DNA of 64,000 bases from Megachile rotundata (GCF_050947335.1 NC_134991.1:9610001-9674000), one strand, 5' to 3'. Positions 50,815-62,000 are shown, counted from the first letter of the stretch. Translations and numbers: made by a program. The notes: a model not told the origin generated them from the sequence alone.

Positions 50815-51452
50815 ACGCGTGGTAATTCAACGTGTGGTAATTCAGCGCGTAGTAATTCGATGCGTGGTATATTCGACGCGTGGTAATTTGACGCGTGGTA
50901 GTTTGGCGCATGGTAATTTGACGCGTGGTATATTCAACGCGTGGTATATTCGACGCATAGTAATTGGACGCGTGGTAATTCTACGCGTGGTATATTTGAC
51001 GCGTGGTAATTCGACGCGTGGTAATTTGACGCGTGGTAGTTCGGCGCATGGTAATTCGACGCGTAGTATATTCGACGCATGGTAATTGGACGCGTGGTAA
51101 TTCTACGCGTGGTATATTTGACGCGTGGTAATTCGACGCGTGGTAATTTGACGCGTGGTAGTTCGGCGCATGGTAATTCGACGCGTGGTATATTCGATGC
51201 ATGGTAATTGGACGCGTGGTAATTCTACGCGTGGTATATTTGACGCGTGGTAATTCTACGCGTGGTAGTTCGGCGCATGGTAATTCGACGCGTGGTATAT
51301 TCAACGCGTGGTATATTCGACGCATGGTAATTGGACGCGTGGTAATTCTACGCGTGGTAATTCGACGCGTGGTAATTCGACGCGTGGTAATTTGACGCGT
51401 GGTAGTTCGGCGCATGGTAATTCGACGCGTGGTATATTCAACGCGTGGTATA
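50815..51452 (+). repeat. GCGTGG minisatellite B, left part
   Basis: Same 15-16 bp units as array A. Here the higher-order period is very regular: the CGCATGGTAATTGGACGCG variant falls at 50954 (as CGCATAG), 51076, 51198 (TGCATGG) and 51321, i.e. every 122-123 bp or eight units. The array is interrupted at 51453 by the LTR element and resumes at 56922. Confidence 0.95.
51448..51452 (+). repeat. Target-site duplication GTATA, left
   Basis: GTATA immediately before the 5' LTR. The same five bases follow the 3' LTR at 56917-56921. The bases belong to a GCGTGGTATATTC unit of the minisatellite, so the insertion site is exactly defined. Confidence 0.92.
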
Positions 51453-52285
51453 TGTTCCGAGTTGCTCGGAATATAATTAACGTAATATTTATGGGTATTT
51501 TGTCAAGCCCAAAAACGTTTCACCTTTGCAATTTTAAACTGATATTTCAGACCATATGAACGTCTCCACAACTTGACGTTCTTAACAATTGACAATAGCC
51601 TTCTAACAGGCCAGAAAAGCACGTTTTCCTAACACCAATATACCTTTTCTTAAAGAGGTTTATTTCCATGGTCCTAAACTGTGCACCCCACTAAAGTGGG
51701 CCTACGCGCTCAAACTCCGGTGATAAACACATGGTGCCCATTTATTGCTTCCTTTGAAGGACCCAAATCACTTAACTGTTTGGGTCACCTTATTAACGAC
51801 ACCTTATTTACAACCCTGGAGTGAAGGCTAAAAATCTTACAATCCCATTCACTGAACCATCTCACCAATCAGTATTTTTCACAAATAACTATCTGTCCTG
51901 ATTGGCCCTTTTTTGGTAACGCCTTCACGTCCTGAACTTCCTTCGTTGCTTTCTTTTCTGGCTGTTTTAGAGTCGACTGGTTAGTCTTAATTCAGCTTCC
52001 TTAGAATATACTTACTTCGGTCTGTCTTACATTAACTTTGTCACTATCAACGACTTTAACACACAACAATCATTACAACTAGTGGGATGATGAACTACAT
52101 CCTTCATTGACCTGGGCACACCAGTGTGGAGGACTCTGAGCCACTCTATCAATTCTACTCTATAACACTAATTTTACATATAATTCCACTACCGTAACAA
52201 GTTGTGGAAACGCCATGGGTCGACGAAGATTTACAACCTTCGAAATTAACTATAAATAATTAATATTTTACCCAGCGCGTGAACA
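51453..52285 (+). repeat. 5' long terminal repeat
   Basis: 833 bp, TG...CA termini (TGTTCCGAGTTGCTCGGAAT at the left, CCCAGCGCGTGAACA at the right). The left tip has a short inverted repeat, TTCCGAG...CTCGGAA. It matches 56084-56916 at every position I compared except 51720. Confidence 0.96.
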
Positions 52286-52286
52286 T

Positions 52287-52305
52287 TGGTCCTTCGAGCC
52301 GGATT
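52287..52305 (+). promoter_or_regulatory. Primer binding site, tRNA-Tyr
   Basis: TGGTCCTTCGAGCCGGATT lies one base after the 5' LTR. Its reverse complement, AATCCGGCTCGAAGGACCA, equals the 3' end of insect tRNA-Tyr including CCA, as I recall it (acceptor stem CCTTCG/CGAAGG). This sets the plus orientation and the priming tRNA. Confidence 0.85.
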
Positions 52306-55300
52306 CAACGAACTTGCTCAGTGCATAAACTCAGTTTACAGTGCAATAATCAGGATTAAGTGTTACAATGTGTATCGCAAAGTGTTTGAAAATCGTAGTG
52401 AATGACCACACTGGTGTGTTTCCATGCGCGTCAAACGGACTATTAAGTGAAATTAACTCGAAAACATATCAAACAACGGACAATCTGAGGATATTCCAGA
52501 GGCTTCAACAAGATAAGTCAACAATCAGTATACAATTCCGCTTTTCTAAAGTAGGCTCGTTTAATCGTTTCGCCAATTTCTTTGATATTCTTGTTACACG
52601 ATTTCATGACATCAAACAGTCATGTCAAATCCGTCAAACTCTAACATAACACAATTCTTAATACAAGAATTTAACATTAATAACTTGCGACACAAATGAA
52701 GTAATAACATCAGGCAGATTTCTTTACACATGACTAGTTTTTAATTACGAAAATTCACATGATCACGATGTTTCTTTCTTCTCACGCAAATACAACTACC
52801 TGTTTTAAATATTCAATCTTTTCAACAAAAGTCAATGTTAATTGTTCCATGGATCTAAACGGACACATAGTTTCAGAATTCAAGATAATTATTACCCCGT
52901 CGTAGCCAAAATTATATTATTACTCTAAGATAGTGTCCGACGGGTCCATCGACCCGCCGTTTTAGCGCACTACCTGTCTCACGCGTGCCTGCCCTAATGG
53001 TCATAAAACCATTTCAAATACGTTTGCACGTATTCTTGAGTAAAACAGGCTTATTATCCATTCATCTTTTTACATTTATTCAAAATCGTACAAATTGCAT
53101 ATAATAAAAATCTTCGAAAACATTTCTTACATTTGGTCGAACAAACAGATGATCATCAATTAATCTGCGAATTTTAATATCCTTGGTCAAAATTACGGGT
53201 TTCTGTCACAAAATAAGACCTCCCATCAATTTCATCAGAATGTTAAAACGAAAAACTTCATATCAAAATATATCTCATTGATATTATTTTATTCCTAACA
53301 AGAGGTTGCCGTATTTGCAATTGTAAGGATTCTTCTCAGGTCACTTCTTAAATAAACAACGAACATTATAACGTACTTCTTATACCTAAACTGTTCAGAA
53401 AATTATATTCTAGTATTTAATAATTGAATTGCTATCATATCAAATTCACACAAGACCTAATTTCATTATTAACTTTTTCTATTTTATCACAAATGCATGT
53501 TAATAAATGCATTTCTGTCAATTGTCACATAATTAGGATATGTTGACAGTTCAAGAGAATAGGAAATTAATATATTCATCATTTATGTAATAACAGATAA
53601 ATCTGTTATGATTGTTTAAAATATTTATTCAGTACAATCGACGACTTTCTCATTGTTACGCGTAAACTGATAATTGTATTTTGAGAGACGTTACAATAAA
53701 ATTCTCATATCAAGATATTATCATCTTGTAGAATAAATGTTCTACCTCAATTGCATTTCATGGAATTTCAGTCGAATACTATGTCAGTTTTTTATTGGAA
53801 TTTTGAAATTCAATTTGCATGATGTCAACATATTCAATTATTATGTACTATCAATCTTCAATTCTCACTATTGCTTAAGAATCTAAAATTTCATCTTACG
53901 TTGATCTAGATTCATATTTCCAAACATCTTATCTGAATTGGTTCATCGGGGGGAGCTCGTCAATTCCCCAATTCAAGCAACTATGTCGTACCATGTGTAA
54001 TTCAACTTACTTTCTTTGGTAATGCAACCACACTTTAATTCTGAAAGTAAAAAATGAACTACAAGTTCAACATTTACAAAAATGCATACGTCTTTCTTCT
54101 ACATCTCACATTTCATGAATTCTTCATTTATATCATAATCTAAAGTTCGTAATTCTATCCAAAATGAACCTTAATCATTAAACTGTTTCAAACTATTAGG
54201 GATTTTCAATAATATGAGATCTATTATAAAATTCATTTACAATTTTCTTTTAAGAAAACCCAATAACCTTTTTCACAACACGTGGAACAACCGTACGTGC
54301 TTGTAAAAAAGAATACCGACTCTAGGTCAGCATATGGTCATCAACAAAAATCCTTATTCAATAAAAATACAGTGTCGACCTTTTGTCAGCTGAAATCAAG
54401 TGCAAAGGACAGTCGTCTATGGCATATTATTGTCATCAGGTTTCGACCCTCGTTTTAGAATACTACCTGATGAGACCCTGGCTATCCTCATGGTCGCAGA
54501 GTCCTATTCTTCATATATCTTACATTCTTTTGTCAAGAAAGTTACTTTCGTTTAGTTTCATGGAACAACATATCAGAACCACCATTAAAATATTATTATT
54601 GGAATCTATACTACAGATTAACTTTAGATCATTGTTTATGTTCAAAGCGTCATAGAATATTTCAGTTCTGAAGATTTACGACCTTCTTGAGCTGGAAATT
54701 CTATGTAACGTGAAAACAATGTACAAATACATGAGACTCAATTCAAAGATATCAAAACGCCACAAATTCGTGTTATTTAAGCATTTCAAACATGAGGATT
54801 ATCCTTCCTCTATTTCTTTATGGCAGTTTTGAGGTAACTCGTTCAGTCTTGGTTTACTATGGCAATCAGACCGATTCATAGTGCACTCATTGTGCACACC
54901 ATTTATGCACCGTTTTTACCAAAATCCTTGTCTTTCCCAACGGGCCAATGCACTCAGACTTATTCAAACTGCAGTCGCGAAGTGTGCTTCCTACAAGAAA
55001 TGCCAAGGCACTCGGACTCAGTCATACTGCAGTCGCGAAGTGTGCTTCCTGTAAGGAATGCCATGGCACTCGGACTCAGTCATTCAACAGTCGCGAAGTG
55101 TGCTTTCCTTACAAGGAAATGCCATGGCACTCGGACTCAATCAATTACCGGTCGCGCAGTGTGCCTATTCTCTAATTCCTTACTTCCTTTGGAAATCCAA
55201 ATCATTCAACTATTTGGATCACCTTTATAACCATCACCATGGGCAATAACTGAATTCCTTTTGGTGACGCACACTCACCTTTGCGAATCATCGCAACAAT

Positions 55301-56070
55301 AACATACTTAACCAAGACACGAGGGTACACTAAAATACGAAGTGAGACGGAAAACCAACTTCCGTTGATCTAATCAACCTCAAAACAATGTATAAATCAT
55401 ACAAGCCACAACATAACAATGTTTCAAACTGCCTTTCATATAAACTAACAACTTTAATATTCATTGAGGATCTATCAGCCACGTCGAATGCATGTAACTG
55501 ATTCAACTACCAATTCTTCATCAACCTGTTTTATCACGAAGTCACAACTAACTGACAAACACAACCAAAATTCAGCCTCAAATGTGTCGCAAGAACTAAA
55601 TTATTACTTTACAAATTACAACATTTTAATTATTCGAACAAAATCATTTTGAAATCACGTTCATTCATGTTTATCACATCAGACGCACTGATTTATCACT
55701 ATTCTGCATTTCGAATAATTTATCATTGGCGATTCGTTAACGAGTTCTACGCAAGCGGAAGTCAAATCATCAAACAAATCATCAGGATTCAGTGTTCAAA
55801 TGAAAAAAAACATCATTCAGAAAATAATGCGCTATCACTGCAATGGCCTCTTGGTGCAATCATGCATCCAGAATCAGACAACCCCATCCAGATGGCCAAC
55901 ATTCAAGATGCCGCAACAATTCTTTCATGAAATCAAGCAAGTACCACTTTCTACCAATCAAGCAGAACAGGTACACCTGGTGACATCAAGGTAATCGTAG
56001 GTGATACCACATGACATTCTACAGTTCAAAGATAAGTACCCAGACTTTCTTTATTGATCGGTACCCTCTC
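52306..56070 (+). other. Non-coding internal region of the LTR element
   Basis: About 3.8 kb with stops in all frames. Besides the 58 bp tandem repeat (54972-55210), a stretch near 55185-55235 (CTTCCTTTGG, CCAAATCATTCAACTATTTG, GATCACCTT) is a diverged copy of an LTR segment near 51748-51795 (CTTCCTTTGA, CCCAAATCACTTAACTGTTT). The internal region thus partly arose from LTR-like sequence. No viral-type protein motif was seen. Confidence 0.8.
54972..55210 (+). repeat. 58 bp tandem repeat inside the LTR element
   Basis: Four copies with starts at 54972, 55030, 55088 and 55149 (58, 58 and 61 bp). Each has CAGTCGCGAAGTGTGCTTCC, a polymorphic AAGGAAATGCCATGG part and GCACTCGGACTCA. A partial fifth copy precedes at about 54950. 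Three plus-strand open frames of 63-123 codons run across it because the unit is stop-poor. The repeats could bind protein or RNA, but no function is shown. Confidence 0.92.
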
Positions 56071-56083
56071 AACGGGGGGAGTA
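56071..56083 (+). promoter_or_regulatory. Polypurine tract
   Basis: AACGGGGGGAGTA abuts the 3' LTR. Its purine-rich core GGGGGGAG is the expected plus-strand primer position for reverse transcription. Confidence 0.88.
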
Positions 56084-56916
56084 TGTTCCGAGTTGCTCGG
56101 AATATAATTAACGTAATATTTATGGGTATTTTGTCAAGCCCAAAAACGTTTCACCTTTGCAATTTTAAACTGATATTTCAGACCATATGAACGTCTCCAC
56201 AACTTGACGTTCTTAACAATTGACAATAGCCTTCTAACAGGCCAGAAAAGCACGTTTTCCTAACACCAATATACCTTTTCTTAAAGAGGTTTATTTCCAT
56301 GGTCCTAAACTGTGCACCCCACTAAAGTGGGCCTACGCGCTCAAACTCCGATGATAAACACATGGTGCCCATTTATTGCTTCCTTTGAAGGACCCAAATC
56401 ACTTAACTGTTTGGGTCACCTTATTAACGACACCTTATTTACAACCCTGGAGTGAAGGCTAAAAATCTTACAATCCCATTCACTGAACCATCTCACCAAT
56501 CAGTATTTTTCACAAATAACTATCTGTCCTGATTGGCCCTTTTTTGGTAACGCCTTCACGTCCTGAACTTCCTTCGTTGCTTTCTTTTCTGGCTGTTTTA
56601 GAGTCGACTGGTTAGTCTTAATTCAGCTTCCTTAGAATATACTTACTTCGGTCTGTCTTACATTAACTTTGTCACTATCAACGACTTTAACACACAACAA
56701 TCATTACAACTAGTGGGATGATGAACTACATCCTTCATTGACCTGGGCACACCAGTGTGGAGGACTCTGAGCCACTCTATCAATTCTACTCTATAACACT
56801 AATTTTACATATAATTCCACTACCGTAACAAGTTGTGGAAACGCCATGGGTCGACGAAGATTTACAACCTTCGAAATTAACTATAAATAATTAATATTTT
56901 ACCCAGCGCGTGAACA
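56084..56916 (+). repeat. 3' long terminal repeat
   Basis: 833 bp copy of the 5' LTR at a constant offset of 4631 bp. The only difference I found is A at 56351 versus G at 51720. Confidence 0.96.
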
Positions 56917-56921
56917 GTATA
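56917..56921 (+). repeat. Target-site duplication GTATA, right
   Basis: Repeats the GTATA at 51448-51452. Directly after it the minisatellite continues (TTCGACGCATGG). Confidence 0.92.
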
Positions 56922-57130
56922 TTCGACGCATGGTAATTGGACGCGTGGTAATTCTATGCGTGGTAGTTCGGCGCATGGTAATTCGACACGTGGTATATTC
57001 AACGCGTGGTATATTCGACGCATGGTAATTGGACGCGTGGTAATTCTACGCGTGGTATATTTGACGCGTGGTAATTCGACGCGTGAGAATTTGGCGCGTG
57101 GTAATTCTGCGCCTGGTAATTCGACGCGTA
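56922..57130 (+). repeat. GCGTGG minisatellite B, right part
   Basis: About 13 units that continue array B after the LTR insertion. They include CGCATGGTAATTGGACGCG variants at 56926 and 57019 (93 bp, six units). Joined to 50815-51452 this gives an original array of about 0.85 kb. Confidence 0.94.
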
Positions 57131-57170
57131 TTGTTATTTCTAAGTAAGCTACATATGCTATTAATTTAGT

Positions 57171-57183
57171 AACCTAACCTAAC
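57171..57183 (-). repeat. Interstitial telomere-like (TTAGG)n
   Basis: AACCTAACCTAAC on the plus strand, two and a half CCTAA units, flanked by ACATATG and CATATGT, which are inverted to each other. It is short enough to be chance, but it sits next to the end of minisatellite B. Confidence 0.4.
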
Positions 57184-60119
57184 ATATGTAGAATATTATG
57201 TAATATTGAATAACATTCATGAATATAATGAACTGAGTAACATATTACTTAAATAATACGTGAACGTATAATGAATAATATTTGAGAAATATATTAAGTT
57301 TGAATAAGTAGTACGTGCGAAATAGAAAAGTTTACTAACTCACCTTCATATTTTCACAAAAGACACGAAACAACGTGAAATTTGAAATTTGGAAACTTTG
57401 CGTGCTCTTCCCTCAATTTCAGATTTATTAGCGTTGAAACGCTATCTTCTCTAACCGAAACGAATGGGATTTTTAATGAAATTCTAATGAATCGTACCGG
57501 ACATCAGGTTAAATAACAGAAGTGTTCCATAAACGTAGAACTTCGGTTAAGACTGAAAAATAGCAGCTTTACTTCGACCTAGTTCAATGAAAATCAAAAG
57601 AAGTTTCCTTAAATTCCGCTGTCTTCCAACTTTCAAATCGACAGTAATCTTCCTATAAGAATTTGCTTAATGTCATATGAAACTACTTAACTTCAAAAAT
57701 CATGATTTCAGAATGCAGACAGCAACTCTGCGAATTTTGAATAAAAATGTTTGTAGAAATTCTTGATATTACTATCAGGGGTAAAACGGTATTTTCTAGT
57801 GTTAATCATTATTAATATTTACACTTATTGTTTAACGATAATCGTTATTAATATCATTGACTATTATTCTTTAGAGTTAATCATTATAATCATTGTTGAC
57901 TATTCTTTAACCGTTAATTTTAACCATTATTATTGTTGCTTATTATTCTCGTATATTGATCATTATAAACAATACTAACTTCTTATTTTTAATACTAACC
58001 ACCATATCAATGGTAATCATCATTATTATTGACTACTTCTCAGTCATTAATATTAACCATTAAAAACAATATCAATCACTTATTTCTTAATATTATCCAC
58101 CATTAAGTTAACAAACATTACTTGTTTTTCAACATCACGGGCTATATTAACAAATACCCTGAAGACAAGTTACACAAATAAGAAGTTATAAATATGTACA
58201 TAAAAAATAAATATGAAATATTTGTACAAATAAAATTTGAGTCGCGATAATGATTAATTAAAGACGACAAATATTATACACGAGTAGAAGAGAAGGATGA
58301 GATTGTTGTTGTTGTTTTTCATGGAAATTTGGTCATGCTTCCGGGCAGTGTCGTAAAGTTAGTTGACGAACACAGGTTCCAGGAATAGGGACGTAGGAAT
58401 TTTCGCCCGAAGGGATCGAAAGTTTGCTCAACTGCATCAGCCAACGTGGTAGACATTGACACTACGACAGCTGTTCGATAATTGCTTCTTCATCGATCTA
58501 GTTTGACTTGCACGCGGTTAAACATGCGCCACAGGGGTGTTTCTCTTACTTTGATACTCGACTTTGTGCTGAAATGGTCAATTACTTCAATTTTCGTTCG
58601 CGATCGTAAAGATTCACTGTTTCTATTGGACATCATTTATTTTTAATTTCATTGATTAGTTTAATATTTAATTAGTGATGGATTAACATTTAATCTCAAA
58701 ATTATATTTTCGTATGAAATATGCATGTAAGTTTAACTCTTCTATTTTTTTATTTAATTAACCCTGATATAAGAGTTATTAATACACTTAACTTATTATA
58801 AAATAATCATAATAACCATTTTGAAATGAATTCAAAATATTTATGTAAACTATGTAAATTAAAATATCTTTTATTAAGTTAAATTATGTTACAAGTAAGA
58901 TAATATCTCATTTATATTAATTTATTTGCTAATTTCATTTTTAAGGCTAAATTAAATAGATAAAATTAATTTATCTTAATATACCTCTATAAAATAGTTA
59001 TTAATAATTAACAATTATTATCAAAATATTAATATTCATCGCATAAATCTTCTAGCTATAATCTTTTTTCATCTTAATATGTGGTATGATTTTTAAATGA
59101 AATTCAATTAAAAATTTGAATAAAAGTCATATCATTTTTATTATACATAATTGCACAAAGTGTTCAATACCAAAGTTAAATATTTCAATCTTCGCCAGAA
59201 ATTTAATTTTTTATTCTGTATTTACAATAATCTTCCAAAGATATCAAATCGGAATAAATTAAATTTTCGACGATAAAATTATCTCGTTTTAAACAAATCC
59301 CTTTCATCAAATACAAAAATGTCGATCAAACGCGAATGTCTCCACTCAATTTTTCAATTTAATTCCATTCAAGCAGAAATATTCGCATATATTTTAAGTT
59401 TAATCACACATTTCTCTACTGAACAGTCAGATCGTTTAATTAATGTAACTTCTGTGTGATCAAATATTAATCCGCTTAAAAAGTAAAGGGCCGTTTTACG
59501 TATCGATCGGAAAAATTTAATTCCATTGAAATCCTATTGGTCACGACGTTCTACTTCGACTCGGTTGAAATCCGTTAGAATGGAAAGATCGATTATTAAG
59601 TTCGCTTATTTAATCGTTCACGAAAGATTATGCGAGAGTTTCCACCGAAAACTTCGCCAATATTTTCTTCGTAAGGGAATGAAATGGCAGGAAGGCTCGA
59701 ATCGAACTTTGCCAAAGGCGTCTGATGGAAAAGATAGGATCGAGTTTCTTGGCTTACTGGACTGTCGGCCATTATCTTTAATTAAGGCTCAGATCAAATC
59801 TACGGAAATGCTATGAAATATGACGGGGTTCTATTAGTTTCATACAAGACTGTCGTTTTTCATCAACATCATTTCGTTTTAAATGCAAATGCGGTTTCCT
59901 AAAAGCACACTACGAAGATTTTGAATTTCTCGAATATTTTATGCACGCATGGATATTTATGACACTATTAATTTTCAGATGCGATGCTTTGTAAATTACA
60001 TACTTTACAAAGCGAAATGCAAATCGTGAAATATGAATAAGTGAAAATTTGTTGAATGATTAAATTGCTGAATTAAGTGTAGAAATTTTTAGTATTCTGA
60101 ACACTACGGTTTCTGAATT
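57184..60119. other. No gene confirmed
   Basis: At about 57790-58100 there are decayed repeats of the type ATCATTATTAATATTnAC / GACTATTATTCTTTA. A GC-balanced patch lies at 58310-58620. The open frame 59526-59816 (96 codons, basic) is in a more balanced patch but has no recognised family. The rest is AT-rich. Confidence 0.4.
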
Positions 60120-60690
60120 CGGATAATTGACATTTATGAAATTATGAAATATTTACATTCGAAATTTCCAACTTCGTAAATTTGATATCTCTAGGTTTTT
60201 AAATTCTTATATTTGAAAATTTATAAAATCCCAAATTTTAAATCTGAAATTCCTAAAATCCCAAATTTGGAGACAATATTCTTAAAATTCCTAATTTGAA
60301 AGTTTGGAATGTCTAAATTCCTGAAATTTCTAATTTGAAAATTTGAACTTTCTATATTCTTAAATTCCTAAACTCCAAAACTTTTAAATCTAAAATTCTT
60401 AAAATTCCTAAAATCCTAAAATTTCTAACATTCCTAAAATTCCTAGAATTCCTAAAATTCGTAAAATCCTAAAATTTCTAATATTCCTAAAATTCCTAAA
60501 ACTCTTAAAATTCCTAAAATTCCTAAAACTCCTAAAATTCCTAAAATTCCTAAAATTCCTAAAATTCCTAAAATTCCTAAAATTCCTAAAATTCCTAAAA
60601 TTCCTAAAAATCCTAAAATTCCTAAAATTCCTAAAAATCCTAAAATTCCTAAAATCCCAAATTTGAAAGCTTGATACTCCTACAATTCCA
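60120..60690 (-). repeat. 9 bp minisatellite (TCCTAAAAT)
   Basis: From about 60380 to 60660 nearly perfect tandem nonamers TCCTAAAAT (about 30 units) with rare variants (ACTCCTAAAA, AAATCCTAAAA). The left part, 60120-60380, has looser 8-9 bp units (AATTTGAAA, TTCTTAAAA). The central run of about eight identical units near 60537-60608 marks recent slippage. Confidence 0.95.
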
Positions 60691-61549
60691 AATTTGCAAA
60701 CTTCGTACTTCCAACATCATAATTTAAAAATGTTTAAAAATGAACGAACCCTATTTCACCATATTTATCATCACTTCTTATTTCCATTCTTTTACTTCCA
60801 TTTTATACCCTTAGTTTGTAGCGTACCACTTACATGAAATATCTAATTTTGCTAACAGTTTAATAAAAACCTCATTTTGCTCGGGTTGTTTGCTTCTTCA
60901 CTTTAATTAGTTTCCTCTTCCGATACGCAGTCACTTTCATTTCTATAGTTCGCATCTTCCCTCGAGCGTGTTACCCCTATTTCTGTTTTATTACTGACTC
61001 CTTGCGCTGATGTTGATGCACGATGTATCTTTCAGCATGTTTTCTTATTTTCTTCCGTACTTGTTTGCTTGCTTGTTTAAAAGTTATTCTTTCCCTTCGA
61101 AAATTGCTTGTTTGCCCATGTGGCACCTCCCGCTAGTTCTTATTTTTCAATTTTTCTAATATATAAAACAACTCTTCCTGTTACCGTCATTCTTCCTCTC
61201 GTGAGACTATTTTTAACTCCTTACAGCTTCGTATTTACTTTCCCACAGTTTACTTAAATTTTTGCTTGTTTGTCTCGTTATATTTGAAATCACATTGTCT
61301 TTAGCTCTCTTAAGCTTCTTTGCTTTGTTTGCCACGCTAACCATGTTAGCCCACTTTTTCCTTCAAGAACTCTAAGTTTGATATTTTTTATTTGCGTTAA
61401 CGTCAGGTTATACAAAAATGTAGACTATAAAATATAGGTCATAAAATAATATACATTATAAAATATAGATTAGTATATACGCTAAGAATACGCAGTTTTT
61501 CGTATAGTATAAATAAAAATCCTAACAATAATAATTATTAATTATTATT
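60691..61549. other. No gene seen; pyrimidine-rich
   Basis: Plus strand notably pyrimidine-rich with CTTCTTT/TTGCTTG words at 60770-61340. No gene recognised. Confidence 0.45.
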
Positions 61550-62000
61550 AACTTCTCCGAATTCCCATCTCCCCAAATTCTGATATCGCCACATGATTAT
61601 ATCTTCACATTCTGATACGCTCGGATGAAATCCCCAAATCCCTATATTCTCCAGATTCAAATATTTGCAGAAACCTACATCCCCAAATCCCTATATCTCC
61701 AAATCTTTATAATTATAAAGAGTTATAATTATAAAGTAGGCAATTGCCTACGTTATCCATGGATCTCAATGTTGCTAAACATTTATACTACATTCTAAAA
61801 TCTTCAAATACCTACATTCCAAACTCTGTCCACAAATTTCCAGATCCCCATATCCTGAGGTCCACGAATCCCCATATACCCTGACTTCCCAAATTTCCAC
61901 ATCGACAAGACCGTACTATCAACAATAAACTCCCGAATTCCCGAGTTGCTATGCTTCCAAATTCTGAACTCCAACCGTTCAAATCCCCAGAGATCCTCGA
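61550..62000 (-). repeat. Degenerate C-rich octamer repeat
   Basis: Loose CCCCAAAT/CCCTATAT/CCAAATTC units (61555-61700 and 61795-61990). Too diverged to define exact units, but in keeping with the other octamer arrays. Confidence 0.6.

Larger units (their letters stand above)
51453..56916 (+). mobile_element. Complete non-autonomous LTR retrotransposon
   Basis: A 5464 bp element: 833 bp LTR, tRNA-Tyr primer site, 3.8 kb internal region, polypurine tract, 833 bp LTR, and a 5 bp target duplication. The LTRs begin TGTTCCG, end GTGAACA, and differ at one position by my reading (51720 G, 56351 A), so insertion was recent. The longest internal open frames are about 90-125 codons and show no gag, protease, reverse transcriptase, RNase H or integrase features. 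It therefore needs proteins supplied by another element (LARD-like class). A 5 bp duplication fits BEL/Pao or some Gypsy elements; the superfamily is not determined. Confidence 0.95.

Noticed and set aside
48819..51559. Arginine/threonine-rich open frames up to 156 codons on both strands
   Set aside because: Translations of the GCGTGG arrays A and B, not genes.
52287..52305. A tRNA gene (B-box-like sequence)
   Set aside because: Only the 3' end of tRNA-Tyr is matched, as reverse complement, exactly next to an LTR. It is the primer binding site.
52306..56070. A gag-pol region in the LTR element
   Set aside because: I looked for reverse transcriptase, protease, RNase H, integrase and zinc-knuckle features in the internal frames and saw none. 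Frames are short and interrupted.
59526..59816. 96-codon basic open frame
   Set aside because: No recognisable family and no conservation evidence available from one sequence.
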